Assembly (NCBI GenBank): GCA_037974335.1
Contig: CM075729.1
Span: forward strand, 125,625,498-125,689,497
From: Prionace glauca
Lineage: Eukaryota; Chordata; Chondrichthyes; Carcharhiniformes; Carcharhinidae
Reading direction: 5' to 3'
Length of the DNA stretch: 64,000 nt
Position numbers and translations under genes: made by a program. Numbering within the stretch: position 1 is the stretch's first letter; each line of letters opens with the position of its first letter. Below the pieces are notes generated by a model. That model did no database searches. It was not told where the DNA came from and saw only the letters and a list, made by a program, of their open reading frames with translations. Below are positions 33,712-42,610 of this stretch, in pieces.

Positions 33712-33936
33712 CAAAAATGTGCAAGTTAGGTGGATTGGCCACATTAAATTGTCCCTTAGTGCCCAAAGATGCGTCGGATTTTTGGATTCGCAATGACAAA
33801 TGCTAAGGGTGAGGTTAAAGGTGGTGGTGGGGGGATGGGTGATGCGTGTTGAGTAAGATACTCTTTCAGAGTCTGTGTAAACTCTATAGGCTGAATAGCC
33901 TCCACCTGCACAGTAGGGAATCGATGATCCTATGGT
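33712..33936 (+). mobile_element. SINE 3' part
   Basis: CCAAAAATGTGCAAGTTAGG core end and a tail GCACAGTAGGGAATCGATGA; interrupted by a G-rich insertion near 33825. Confidence 0.55.
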
Positions 33937-33988
33937 TCCATGGCTATGGGGACATGGCGACTGGCGGCGATGGTGGTGAGGGTGGGAG

Positions 33989-34463
33989 TGTGGGGTGGGG
34001 GGTGAGAGGGGAACTGGTTGCTGTGGAGAAACTGAGCACACAAGTCGTTTCAAGAAGATGCTTAGGCACGATTTGTAGATTGAATGAGGGTGACATGATG
34101 CTTTAGCTTGTTGCTTTGTGCCATCAACTGCTTGAATGTAATTCTGCTGTCTTTTGGTCAATAGCTGATGCTTGAGTTGCAGCCTACGTGACTCAGCTGT
34201 CATCAGTTAAAGCCGAGCAGAACTGTTGAGTTCAGTGTTTCCTTTCGAGAATAGGGTCACAGAGTGCTTCCATTAGCCAGCAGGCCTGTGCGTACGTTTA
34301 TCTAGGTCAGGTTCTGACAGCATGAAGTTCAAAACGTATAGAACGCCTGAAGAATTTTTTGATCTGCAATGTCGTCGCAGAAATTCACGCAACCCTGTTT
34401 ACTACTATGGTAATGTAGTAAAGAACAAGCCAATGAATTATTTTGCAATCGGTCACTGATGTC
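33989..34463. repeat. Repeat R, uninterrupted copy
   Basis: A 475-bp unit whose left and right halves match 22242-22497 and 29960-30185. Serves as the empty-site paralogue for the LINE B nest. No terminal inverted repeats seen; no family recognised. Confidence 0.88.
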
Positions 34464-34524
34464 ATAATCGACCAGTCACTAGCTAAACATTTGCAAACAC
34501 AATCTATTGACCACAGCCTGATCA

Positions 34525-34697
34525 TAGTACACAAAGAACAAAGAAAATTATAGCACCGGAACAGGCCCCTCGGCCCTTCAAGTCTGCACCGACCTTGCTA
34601 CCCGACTGAACTAAAACCTCCTACCCTTTCGGAGACCTACCCCTCTATTCCCATTCGAATCATGTATTTGTCAAGGCTCGCCTTAAAAAGTCACTAT
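34525..34697 (-). mobile_element. LINE C, 3' end
   Basis: AAAGAACAAAGAAAATTATAG end and a diverged 3' UTR. LINE C is then interrupted by LINE A copy 3 and continues at 39238. Confidence 0.65.
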
Positions 34698-34796
34698 TAA
34701 GAACATAAGAACATAAGAAATAGGAGCAGGAGTAGGCCATCTGGCCCTTCGAGCCTGCCCCGCCATTCAATAAGATCATGGCTGATCTGTCGTGAC

Positions 34797-37706
34797 TCAG
34801 CTCCACCTTCCCGCCCTCTCCCCATAACCCTTAATCCCTTCTCTTATCAAAAACCCATCAACCCGTTTCTTAAAAATATTTAGCGAGGTAGCCTCCACCA
34901 CTTCAACGGGCAGAGAATTCCAGAGATTCACCACCCTTTGAGTGAAGAAGTTCCTCCTCAACTCTGTTCTAAACCGCCCCCCCTTTATCTTGAGGCTGTG
35001 CCCCCTAGTCCTACTGTCTTTTTTGAGCGGGAACAGTCTCTCCACCTCTATCCTATCCATCCCATTCATCATCTTATACGTCTCAATGAGATCTCCCCTC
35101 ATTCTTCTAAACTCTAACGAGTACAAGCCTAGTTTATTCAGCCTCTCCTCATAGCTCAATCCCCTCAACTCCGGTATCAGCCGAGTAAACCTCCTCTGCA
35201 CTCCCTCCAGGGCCAAAACATCCTTGCGCAGGTGCGGCGCCCAAAACTGCACACAGTACTCCAGCTGCGGCCTCACCAATGCCCTATACAGCTGCAGCAA
35301 GACCTCCCTACTTTTATATTCAATCCCCTTCGCTATGAAGGCCAGCATCCCATTCGCCTTCCTGACCACCTGCTGCACCTGCAAGCTGGGTTTTTGCGAC
35401 TCATGCACAAGGACCCCGAGGTCCCTCTGCACTGTCGCCTGCTGCAGTTTTTCGCCCCGTAAGTAATAGTCCTTCCTACCATTCCTCCTACCAAAGTGGA
35501 CCACCTCACACTTGCCAACATTAAATTCCATTTGCCATTTCCTGGCCCATTCGCCCAGCCTATCTAGATCCTTCTGCAGACTCTCCACACCCTCCGCACA
35601 ATTTGCCTTTCCCCCAATCTTGGTGTCATCAGCAAATTTCGACACCCTGCACTCGGTTCCCTCCTCCAGATCATCTATATAAATGGTAAATAGCTGAGGC
35701 CCCAGCACCGACCCCTGGGGCACCCCACTAGTCACCAACCGCCAATCCGAATAGCATCCATTGACCCCCACTCTCTGCCTCCTATTTGACAACCAATCCT
35801 CTATCCACGCTAACACCCTACCCCCAACTCCATGTCCCCTGACCTTCTGCAATAACCTCTTGTGAGGTACCTTGTCAAACGCCTTCTGAAAATCCAGAAA
35901 GACCACATCCACCGGCTCTCCTCCATCCACTGCCCTAGACACATCCTCATAGAACTCCAGTAAATTTGTCAGACACGACTTCCCTTTAATGAAACCGTGT
36001 TGCGTCCGCCCTATCAAGCAATTCCCCTCAAGATGCCTCGCTATTTCCTCCTTAATGACGGTTTCTAACATTTTACCTACCACAGACGTTAAACTAACCG
36101 GCCTATAATTCCCCGCCTTTTGCCTGCCACCCTTCTTAAACAACGGCGTAACATTAGCCGTTTTCCAATCTTCCGGCACTTCCCCGGAATCCAGCGACGT
36201 CTGGAAAATAACCACCAAGGCATCCACTATCACCTCCGCCATTTCTTTCAGAACCCTCGGATGCATTCCATCCGGTCCAGGGGACTTGTCCACAATCAGC
36301 CCCTCCAGTCTGTCGAGCACCACCTCTCTAGTAACAGTAATGTCATTAAGACCCTCCATTCCTACCACCTTTCCATCGCTAACACCCGGCAAATTATTCA
36401 CGTCCTCCTCCGTGAAGACAGAAACAAAGAAGTTATTCAAGACCTTAGCCATATCCCTATCCCCTACCACTAGCTCCCCTTTCTCATCCTCTAAAGGACC
36501 AACGTTTATCCTAGCCAGCCTCTTCCTTTTTATATATTTATAAAAACTCTTGCTATCCTTTTTTATATTAAGTGCTAGCCCAGCCTCATAGCTTCTCCTA
36601 CCCTCCTTTATCAATTTCTTTGTCAATCTTTGTTGACATTTAAACCTTTCCCAATCCTCTTCTCGCCCACTGCTCTTAGCTACTCTAAACTCCTCCGCTT
36701 TTAATTTAACACTTTCCTTCACCTCCTTCGTTATCCACGGCTTATTACCTCTCCTCCTACTGTCCTTTTTAACCATCGGAATAAATTTCTGCTGAGCACC
36801 AAGAAAGATCTCCTTAAAGATCCTCCACTGCTCCTCAGCAGACCTACCTTCCAACGCGTTCCCCCAGTCCACATTCGCCAATTCTTCTCTCATCCTACCA
36901 TACTCCCCTCTATTCAAACAAAGGACGCGTGTCTGGGAACCCACTTTCTCCTCCTCCATCTGCACCAGAAACTCCACCATACAATGATCACTCTCTCCAA
37001 GAGGATCCTTCACCGCAAGGTCCCTAATTCTACCCGCCTCATTACATAGCACCGGATCCAAGATAGCTCGCTCCCTCGTCGGCTCCAACACACACTGTTC
37101 AAGGAAATTATCCCGGCAGCATTCCAAGAACTCCTCCTCGAGCCCACCTCGTCCAACATGGGTCGACCAATCAATATGCAGATTGAAATCTCCCATAACT
37201 ACTGCCGTCCCATTCCTGCACGCTGCACTTATTTGCGCGTTAACAGCCCGCCCCACCTCCAGATCATTATTCGGGGGCCTATAGACGACACCCACTAGCG
37301 TCTTCCTCCCTTTTCTGTTCCTAATCTCCACCCACAACGATTCCACTTTCTGCTCCTTGGCTCCGATATCATCCCTTGCTACCACCTTGATACTATCCTT
37401 AATCAGCAGAGCTACTCCACCCCCTCTTTCCTCCTGCCTATCCTTCCTGAACACTTGATAACCCTGTACATTCATCTCCCAGTCCCTGTCACCTTGCAGC
37501 CACGTCTCTGTAATGGCCACCAGATCGTATCCATTTGTGTCGATCTGCGCCATCAGCTCATCCACTTTATTCCGAATGCTTCGTGCATTCAGATAAAGCG
37601 CTTTCATCCCAGCCTTCACCTGGACCCTACTTGCCGTAACGCCACCAATTGGGACATCCTTTGCCTCTTCCCTTACCTGTACCCTATCCTTAACTTTAGA
37701 CCTCAT
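34797..37706 (-). CDS. LINE A ORF2: endonuclease-reverse transcriptase, intact
   Basis: 969 codons, ATG to TGA. APE-type endonuclease (about residues 35-250): YLNARSIRNK, ITETWLQG, GVVYRPPNND, VMGDFNLHIDW, ESDHCMVEF. RT (about 470-720): [57 protein letters not shown], catalytic FADDTK. C-terminal: LEYCVQFWAPHLRKD, LIPELRGLSYEERLN. Every expected catalytic motif is visible. It would act in the nucleus in target-primed reverse transcription with the ORF1 product. Copies 1 and 2 are near-identical but truncated or deleted. Confidence 0.93.
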   Translation of the reverse strand: MRSKVKDRVQVREEAKDVPIGGVTASRVQVKAGMKALYLNARSIRNKVDELMAQIDTNGYDLVAITETWLQGDRDWEMNVQGYQVFRKDRQEERGGGVALLIKDSIKVVARDDIGAKEQKVESLWVEIRNRKGRKTLVGVVYRPPNNDLEVGRAVNAQISAACRNGTAVVMGDFNLHIDWSTHVGRGGLEEEFLECCRDNFLEQCVLEPTRERAILDPVLCNEAGRIRDLAVKDPLGESDHCMVEFLVQMEEEKVGSQTRVLCLNRGEYGRMREELANVDWGNALEGRSAEEQWRIFKEIFLGAQQKFIPMVKKDSRRRGNKPWITKEVKESVKLKAEEFRVAKSSGREEDWERFKCQQRLTKKLIKEGRRSYEAGLALNIKKDSKSFYKYIKRKRLARINVGPLEDEKGELVVGDRDMAKVLNNFFVSVFTEEDVNNLPGVSDGKVVGMEGLNDITVTREVVLDRLEGLIVDKSPGPDGMHPRVLKEMAEVIVDALVVIFQTSLDSGEVPEDWKTANVTPLFKKGGRQKAGNYRPVSLTSVVGKMLETVIKEEIARHLEGNCLIGRTQHGFIKGKSCLTNLLEFYEDVSRAVDGGEPVDVVFLDFQKAFDKVPHKRLLQKVRGHGVGGRVLAWIEDWLSNRRQRVGVNGCYSDWRLVTSGVPQGSVLGPQLFTIYIDDLEEGTECRVSKFADDTKIGGKANCAEGVESLQKDLDRLGEWARKWQMEFNVGKCEVVHFGRRNGRKDYYLRGEKLQQATVQRDLGVLVHESQKPSLQVQQVVRKANGMLAFIAKGIEYKSREVLLQLYRALVRPQLEYCVQFWAPHLRKDVLALEGVQRRFTRLIPELRGLSYEERLNKLGLYSLEFRRMRGDLIETYKMMNGMDRIEVERLFPLKKDSRTRGHSLKIKGGRFRTELRRNFFTQRVVNLWNSLPVEVVEATSLNIFKKRVDGFLIREGIKGYGERAGRWS

Positions 37707-37742
37707 AGCGTCACCTACCCTCGCACCCTCCCCCCCCCCTAA

Positions 37743-38642
37743 TTAGTTTAAAGCCTTGTCTACAGTCCTCTTTACTCGATTCGCCAGCACTCTGGTCCCA
37801 GCATGATTCAGACCAACCCCATCCTGCCCGAACAGGTCCCACCTACCCCAATACTGGTGCCAATGCCCCATAAATTCGAACCCATTCCTCCCACACCAAT
37901 CCCTGAGCCACCCATTTACTTCCTTTATCCTATCAACCCTACACCCGTCTGCCCTCGGTTCAGGCAGTAGCCCAGAGATAACCACCTTGTCGGTTCTACT
38001 TTTTAATTCCATTCCCAGCTTCTCATACTCCCTTCCCAGATCCTCAGTCCGCATTTTGCCTACGTCGCCGGCACCCACATGTACTAAAACGACTGGGTTC
38101 TCACCCTCCCACTCCAGATTCCTCTGCAGCCCAGCTGTGACATCCTGTACCCGAGCACCAGGCAGACAACACACCCTTCTGTGCACTTTGTCATTGTGAC
38201 AAAGGACAGTGTCAATACCCTTCACCCCACTATCCCCAATCACTACTACGTTCCTTTTCCCCTTCTCTTTGCCTATGTCCTGCTGCATCACTGTACCGTG
38301 TGCAGTTTGCTCACCAACCTCTCTTGCCTCGTCCTCTTCCAGACTGGAAGCAAGAACCTCAAACCTGTTATGCAGGTTAAGAGGCTGAGGCCTCCTCTCC
38401 TCACCCCCCTTCCTCCTCCCAGCAGCCCCCTTTTGTCCCTGACCCTTAGATTTAGCCAGTCTAGGGGCACCCTCTCTCCCCCTGATGAGCCTCAGTGTCT
38501 GTAGCTCAGAGGCCAGCTCATCCACCTTGAGCTGGAGCTCCTCCAGCAACCTGCACTTACTGCAGACATGGTCACTGGGAAGGACCCTGGGGTCCACCAG
38601 TTCCCACATCATACAGAAACCACACATCACATGCCCCTCCAT
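37743..38642 (-). CDS. LINE A ORF1: zinc-knuckle, coiled-coil, esterase-like
   Basis: 299 codons, ATG to TAA, 36 nt upstream of ORF2. CGFC...CSKC pair near the N-terminus, then a heptad-like LLEELQLKVDELASELQTL coiled coil (about 32-52), a basic stretch (residues about 60-82), and an SGNH-esterase-like domain from VVVIGDSGVKGID (about residue 130) with LVHVGAGDVGK and DGVGLNHAGTRVLA. GDS is kept, but the residue at the usual DxxH His position is Gly, with a His two residues later. Presumed RNA-binding, membrane- or RNP-associated partner of ORF2. Confidence 0.9.
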   Translation of the reverse strand: MEGHVMCGFCMMWELVDPRVLPSDHVCSKCRLLEELQLKVDELASELQTLRLIRGREGAPRLAKSKGQGQKGAAGRRKGGEERRPQPLNLHNRFEVLASSLEEDEAREVGEQTAHGTVMQQDIGKEKGKRNVVVIGDSGVKGIDTVLCHNDKVHRRVCCLPGARVQDVTAGLQRNLEWEGENPVVLVHVGAGDVGKMRTEDLGREYEKLGMELKSRTDKVVISGLLPEPRADGCRVDRIKEVNGWLRDWCGRNGFEFMGHWHQYWGRWDLFGQDGVGLNHAGTRVLANRVKRTVDKALN

Positions 38643-38891
38643 TATTCACTGTAATTTTTATGTGAAAAAAAATTTTTCCTTGTTTCTTGCTGTAGTAGTA
38701 TTGGGAAAAAAAAAAATTTTTTTTTTTTTTTCCTTGTTTTTTTTCAAACGAACTCACCTGTCCTTTTTTCCCTCAAGCCCTTTTTGATATTAAGCCCTAT
38801 TAGCTCACTCTGCTTCCCTCTCACTCCACTGCCCGCTCAGACGCTGCCCGCTTTCTACACCAGGCCTCCTTTTAAACCTAGCGCTGATTAG

Positions 38892-39237
38892 AAGCAGGCT
38901 CGTCCACAACTCGTTTTAAACTAGCAGTAAAGACAATAAAATAAATGCTTTAAACAGTTCTACAAAGAACAAAGTGCTTTAAACTTATTTTAAACAGGTT
39001 TTTAACAGGTAAATTCTTAGCTCTCTCTCTCTCTGCTCAGCAAACAGTGAAAGGCTTCACCGTGTGGCCCTGATAATTAATTTAAATTAAAGCAGCTTCG
39101 TCCACAACTCGTTCTAAACTAGCAGTAAAGACAATAAAATAAATGCTTTAAACAGTTCTACAAAGAACAAAGTGCTTTAAACTTATTTTAAACAGGTTTT
39201 TAACAGGTAAATTCTTAGCTCTCTCTCTCTCTGCTCA
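38892..39237 (-). repeat. Tandem 198-bp monomers in LINE A 5' UTR
   Basis: About 145 bp (38892-39039) recurs almost identically at 39090-39237, offset 198 bp, including TCGTCCACAACTCGTT and the CTCTCTCTCTCTCTGCTCA end. Only this copy reaches far enough 5' to show it. Probable promoter monomers. Confidence 0.88.
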
Positions 39238-39285
39238 CTTCCCCCGGCAGCAAGTTCCAGGCGCCCACCACCCTCTTTGTAAAAA
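39238..39285 (-). mobile_element. LINE C, middle piece
   Basis: CCCCCGGCAGCAAGTTCCAG is the standard RT C-terminal text of these LINEs; caught between LINE A copy 3 and a SINE. Confidence 0.65.
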
Positions 39286-39628
39286 ACCATAGAACCCTAC
39301 AGTGCAGAAACAGGCCCTTCGGCCCATCGAGTCTGCACCGAACACAATCCCACCCAGACCCTATCCCCATATCCCTACACATTTACCTGCTAATAATCCC
39401 TCTAACCTACACATCCCAGGACACTAAGGGGCAATTTTACCATAGCCAATGAATCTAACCCGCACATCTTTGGACTGTGGGAGGAAACCGGAGCACCCGG
39501 AGAAAACCCACGCAGACACGAGGAGAATGTGCAAACTCCACACAGGCAGTGACCCGAGCCGGGAATCGAACCCAGGACCCTGGAGCTGTGAAGCAGCAGT
39601 GCTAACCACTGTGCTACCGTGCCGCCCC
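39286..39628 (-). mobile_element. tRNA-derived SINE, tail type b, full length
   Basis: ACCATAGAACCCTACAGTGC tail, complete core, tRNA head ending GTGCTACCGTGCCGCCCC. Well preserved; inserted in LINE C. Confidence 0.92.
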
Positions 39629-41620
39629 TACATCTCCTTTAAGCCTTTTACCCCATACATCTCCTTTAAGCTTGCCCCTCTCACCTTAAACCTATGCTGT
39701 GTAGTAATTGAGTCTTCCATCCTGGGAAAAACCTTCTCGCTATCCACTCTGTCCATGCCCCTCATAATCTTGTGGATTTCTATCAGCTCACTCCTCAACC
39801 TCTGTAGTTCCAGAGAAAACAATCCAAGTTTCTCCAACCTGTCTTCATAGCTGATGCTCGCCATACCAGGCAACATCCTGGTAAATCTTTTCTGTACCCT
39901 TTCCAAAGCCACCATATCCTTCTGGTAGTGCGGCAACCAGAATTGAACACTATAGTCCAAGCGCGACCTAACTAAGGTTCTATAAAGCTGCAACATGGCT
40001 TGCCAATTTTTAAACTCAATACCCCGGCTGATGAAAGCAGGCATGCTATATGCCTTCTTGGCTACCTTCATCACCTGCGTTGCCACTTTCAGTGAGTGAC
40101 CTGTGTGCCTGTACACACAGACTCCTCCGGATATCAATACTCTTAAGAGTTCTGCCATTTACTGTCTGTATTTTCTATCTGTATTAGACCTTCCAAAATG
40201 CATTACCTCACATTTGTCCGGATTAAACTCCATCTGCCATCTCTCTGGCCATGTCTCCAACCGATCTATATATCCTGCTGTGACCTCTGATGGTCCTCCT
40301 CGATATCCACAAATCCACCAACCTTGGTGTCATCCGCAAAGTTACTAATCAAACCAGTTATATTTTCCTCAAAATCATTTATAAATATTACAAACATCAA
40401 AGGTCCCAGCATTGATTCCTGAGGTACGCCACTTGTCACAGCCCTCCATTCAGAACTGCATCCTTTCACTGCTACCCTCTGTCTTCTATGACTGAACCAG
40501 TTCTGTATCCATCTTGCCAGCTCACCTTTGATCATGTGACTTCACCTTTTGCACCAGTCTTCCATGAAGGACGTTGTCAAAGGCCTTACTGAAATCCAGG
40601 TAGAAAACATCGATTGGCCTACCCTCATCAATTATCTTTGTCACCTCCTCGACAAACTTGAGCAAATGAGTGAGACTCGACCTTGCCTTCACAAAACCTT
40701 GTTATCTCCTGCTAATTAGCGAAACCAGTTATTTCCAAGTGGGAGTAAATCCTGTCTCGAAGAATCCTCTCCAATAATTTTCCTCGCACTGACATCAGGC
40801 TTAACGGCCTGTAATTACCTGGATTATTCTTGCTACCCTTCTTAAATAAAGGAACAACACTGGTTATTTCCAATCCTCTGGGCCTCCCCTGTAGCCATCC
40901 AGGATGCAAAGATTTTTCTCACGGCCCCAGCAATTTCCTTCTTTGATTCTTTCAGTATTCTGGGGTATATCCCATCAGGCTCTGGGGACTTGTCTATCTA
41001 ATGTTCCTCAGGATTCCCAATGCCTCCTCCTTTTTAAGCTCAACATGACTCAACAATGTCCACATCCTTTCCCAGACTCATCATCCACCAAGTCATTCTC
41101 TTTGGTGAATACTGACGCAAAATGTTCATTTAATACCTCACCCATTTCCTCTGGCTCCCTCCCCTGTCCTTGAGCGGCCAACCGATTTCCCAGCTACCCT
41201 CTTGCTCTTTATATATGTATAAAAGGCCTTGGGATTTTCCTAAATCCTCCTGGCCATTGACATTTCATGACCCCTTTTAGCCGTTCTTACTCCCTGCCTA
41301 AGTTTCTTTCTACTTTCCTTGTGTTCCACACTTGCTTCGTGTGTTTCCAGCCCCCTAGCGTTGACAAATGCTTCCTTTTCTCTTTGACTAGGCTCACAAT
41401 ATCTCTCGTTATCCAAGGTTCTCAAAACGTCCCATACTGATCCTTCACCCTTAACAGAATGTGCCGGTCCTGCATCTGTATGGACTTCCACATGAAAGCC
41501 TCCAACATGCCAGATGTGATTTGCTCTCAAACATCTGCTCCCAATCTACATTTAGTTCCTGCCTAATTTTATAATTAGCCTTCCCCCAATTTTGCACCTT
41601 CACTTGAGGACTTCACTTAT
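39629..41620 (-). mobile_element. LINE C, main body (decayed)
   Basis: Minus-strand pieces: SYEDRLEKLGLFSLELQRLR (39628-40158), FSHRRQRVAVKG and SGVPQESMLGPL (40266-40535), GNYRPLSLMSVRGKLLERIL (40712-40909), and the pre-RT region (41240-41530). Multiple frameshifts and stops. A 15-bp unit ACATCTCCTTTAAGC is repeated at 39630 and 39656. Confidence 0.82.
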
Positions 41621-42036
41621 CTTTATCACATGTTGCCATTTTATTGAATTCTGCAACATATAAAACAGATGTAGTGGATTTCATAATCTTTATCGTCCTT
41701 TTACCTAGAAAAGTAATGCCTATTGTGAATTTATTTGCGAGGAAATGTCTGGCGCTGCTTGCAACTGAAAACCGAGATAATTTTTTGCGCGCTTTCAGAT
41801 GGGATTAGAGAAACTTCAGCGTGTTTATCGTCTTGTGTGTCTTTCTAAGTGGAAGGCTGTATATTTCAGAGACTTATGTCAATAGCTAAATCTCAAAGCC
41901 GCATGGACTATGGACAGCTCTAAACTGGCAGAGGAGACCCGTTCACACCTTGCATGACGTGGCAGTTGGGTGATGAAAAGTGTACATTTTAAAAAAATCA
42001 CTGTATACTGAATGAGGTGCCTTATGGACTATAAAA
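41621..42036. other. Unassigned sequence upstream of the receptor gene
   Basis: No repeat or coding signal recognised. Confidence 0.4.
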
Positions 42037-42175
42037 CCATAAGGTATAGGAGCAGAATCAAGCCATTCGGCCCATCGGTTCTGCTCCGCCGTTCGATGAT
42101 GGCTGATATGTTTCTCAACCCCATTCTCCTGGCTTTTCCCCGTTGCCTTTGATTCCGTTATCAATCAAGAACTGG
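42037..42175 (-). mobile_element. LINE 3'-end fragment
   Basis: AACCATAAGGTATAGGAGCAG and GATGGCTGATATGTTTCTCA typify the minus-strand end of a LINE; lies about 400 bp upstream of the receptor start codon. Confidence 0.7.
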
Positions 42176-42299
42176 GGGACTTAGTGGATTTTGTAGTTGG
42201 TGCTAAATTATATAGAAAGGGTGCAAAATAGCAGTTACACCTTTGTTTTGTTGTTGCTTTAGTTCTGAGGATGTGGACTGGAGCTGATATGTAGCCTGC

Positions 42300-42549
42300 C
42301 ATATTACGTCTTCCTGTATTCGCCAGGATCGTTAATTTCGTTGACGTCTGACTTCCTGTCAAATGTGAGCCTGTCAGTTTAGCCATATACTGCAAACCCA
42401 AGCTGCAAAGATACCAGCAAACCGCGGTGCTGGCTGTACCATTTCTCACTGTAGAGCTCCAAGGTGTCTCACGCTGAAGGCTGATCTTATCGCATGCTGC
42501 CATTCAGACTAACGAAGTTTCTTTTCCTGTTAGATAGAAGTCCGTAGCA
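42300..42549 (+). promoter_or_regulatory. Candidate proximal promoter / 5' UTR of the Ig receptor
   Basis: Contains a CRE-like TGACGTC (42342-42348) with ETS-type cores CTTCCTG at 42310 and 42352, and a further TTTTCCTGTT near 42522. ETS/PU.1 sites are common in leukocyte gene promoters. No TATA box or transcription start can be fixed, so the call is tentative. Confidence 0.35.
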
Positions 42550-42610
42550 ATGGCGACAGAACGGTGGGCAATGACTTCTCTATTTCTCCTGATTTCAAAT
42601 TGTCTAGCGG
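42550..42610 (+). CDS. Exon 1: leader
   Basis: ATG in a good Kozak setting (G at -3, G at +4). Hydrophobic core SLFLLISNCLAG. Ends G|GTAAGT in phase 1, the usual phase for Ig-family leader exons. Confidence 0.72.

Larger units (their letters stand above)
34698..39237 (-). mobile_element. LINE A copy 3, full length with both ORFs open
   Basis: 4.54 kb CR1-clade LINE on the minus strand: 3' octamer tail (AAGAACATAAGAACATAAG, left end), ORF2, 36-nt gap, ORF1, T-rich spacer, and a 5' UTR that includes two tandem 198-bp monomers. Both ORFs read through without stops, the mark of a young, possibly competent copy. It interrupts LINE C. Confidence 0.93.

Noticed and set aside
33676-34203. 175-codon minus-strand frame, partly repeated at 22271-22456
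   Set aside because: Shared only because both lie in repeat R; no domain recognised and the frame runs out into unrelated SINE sequence.
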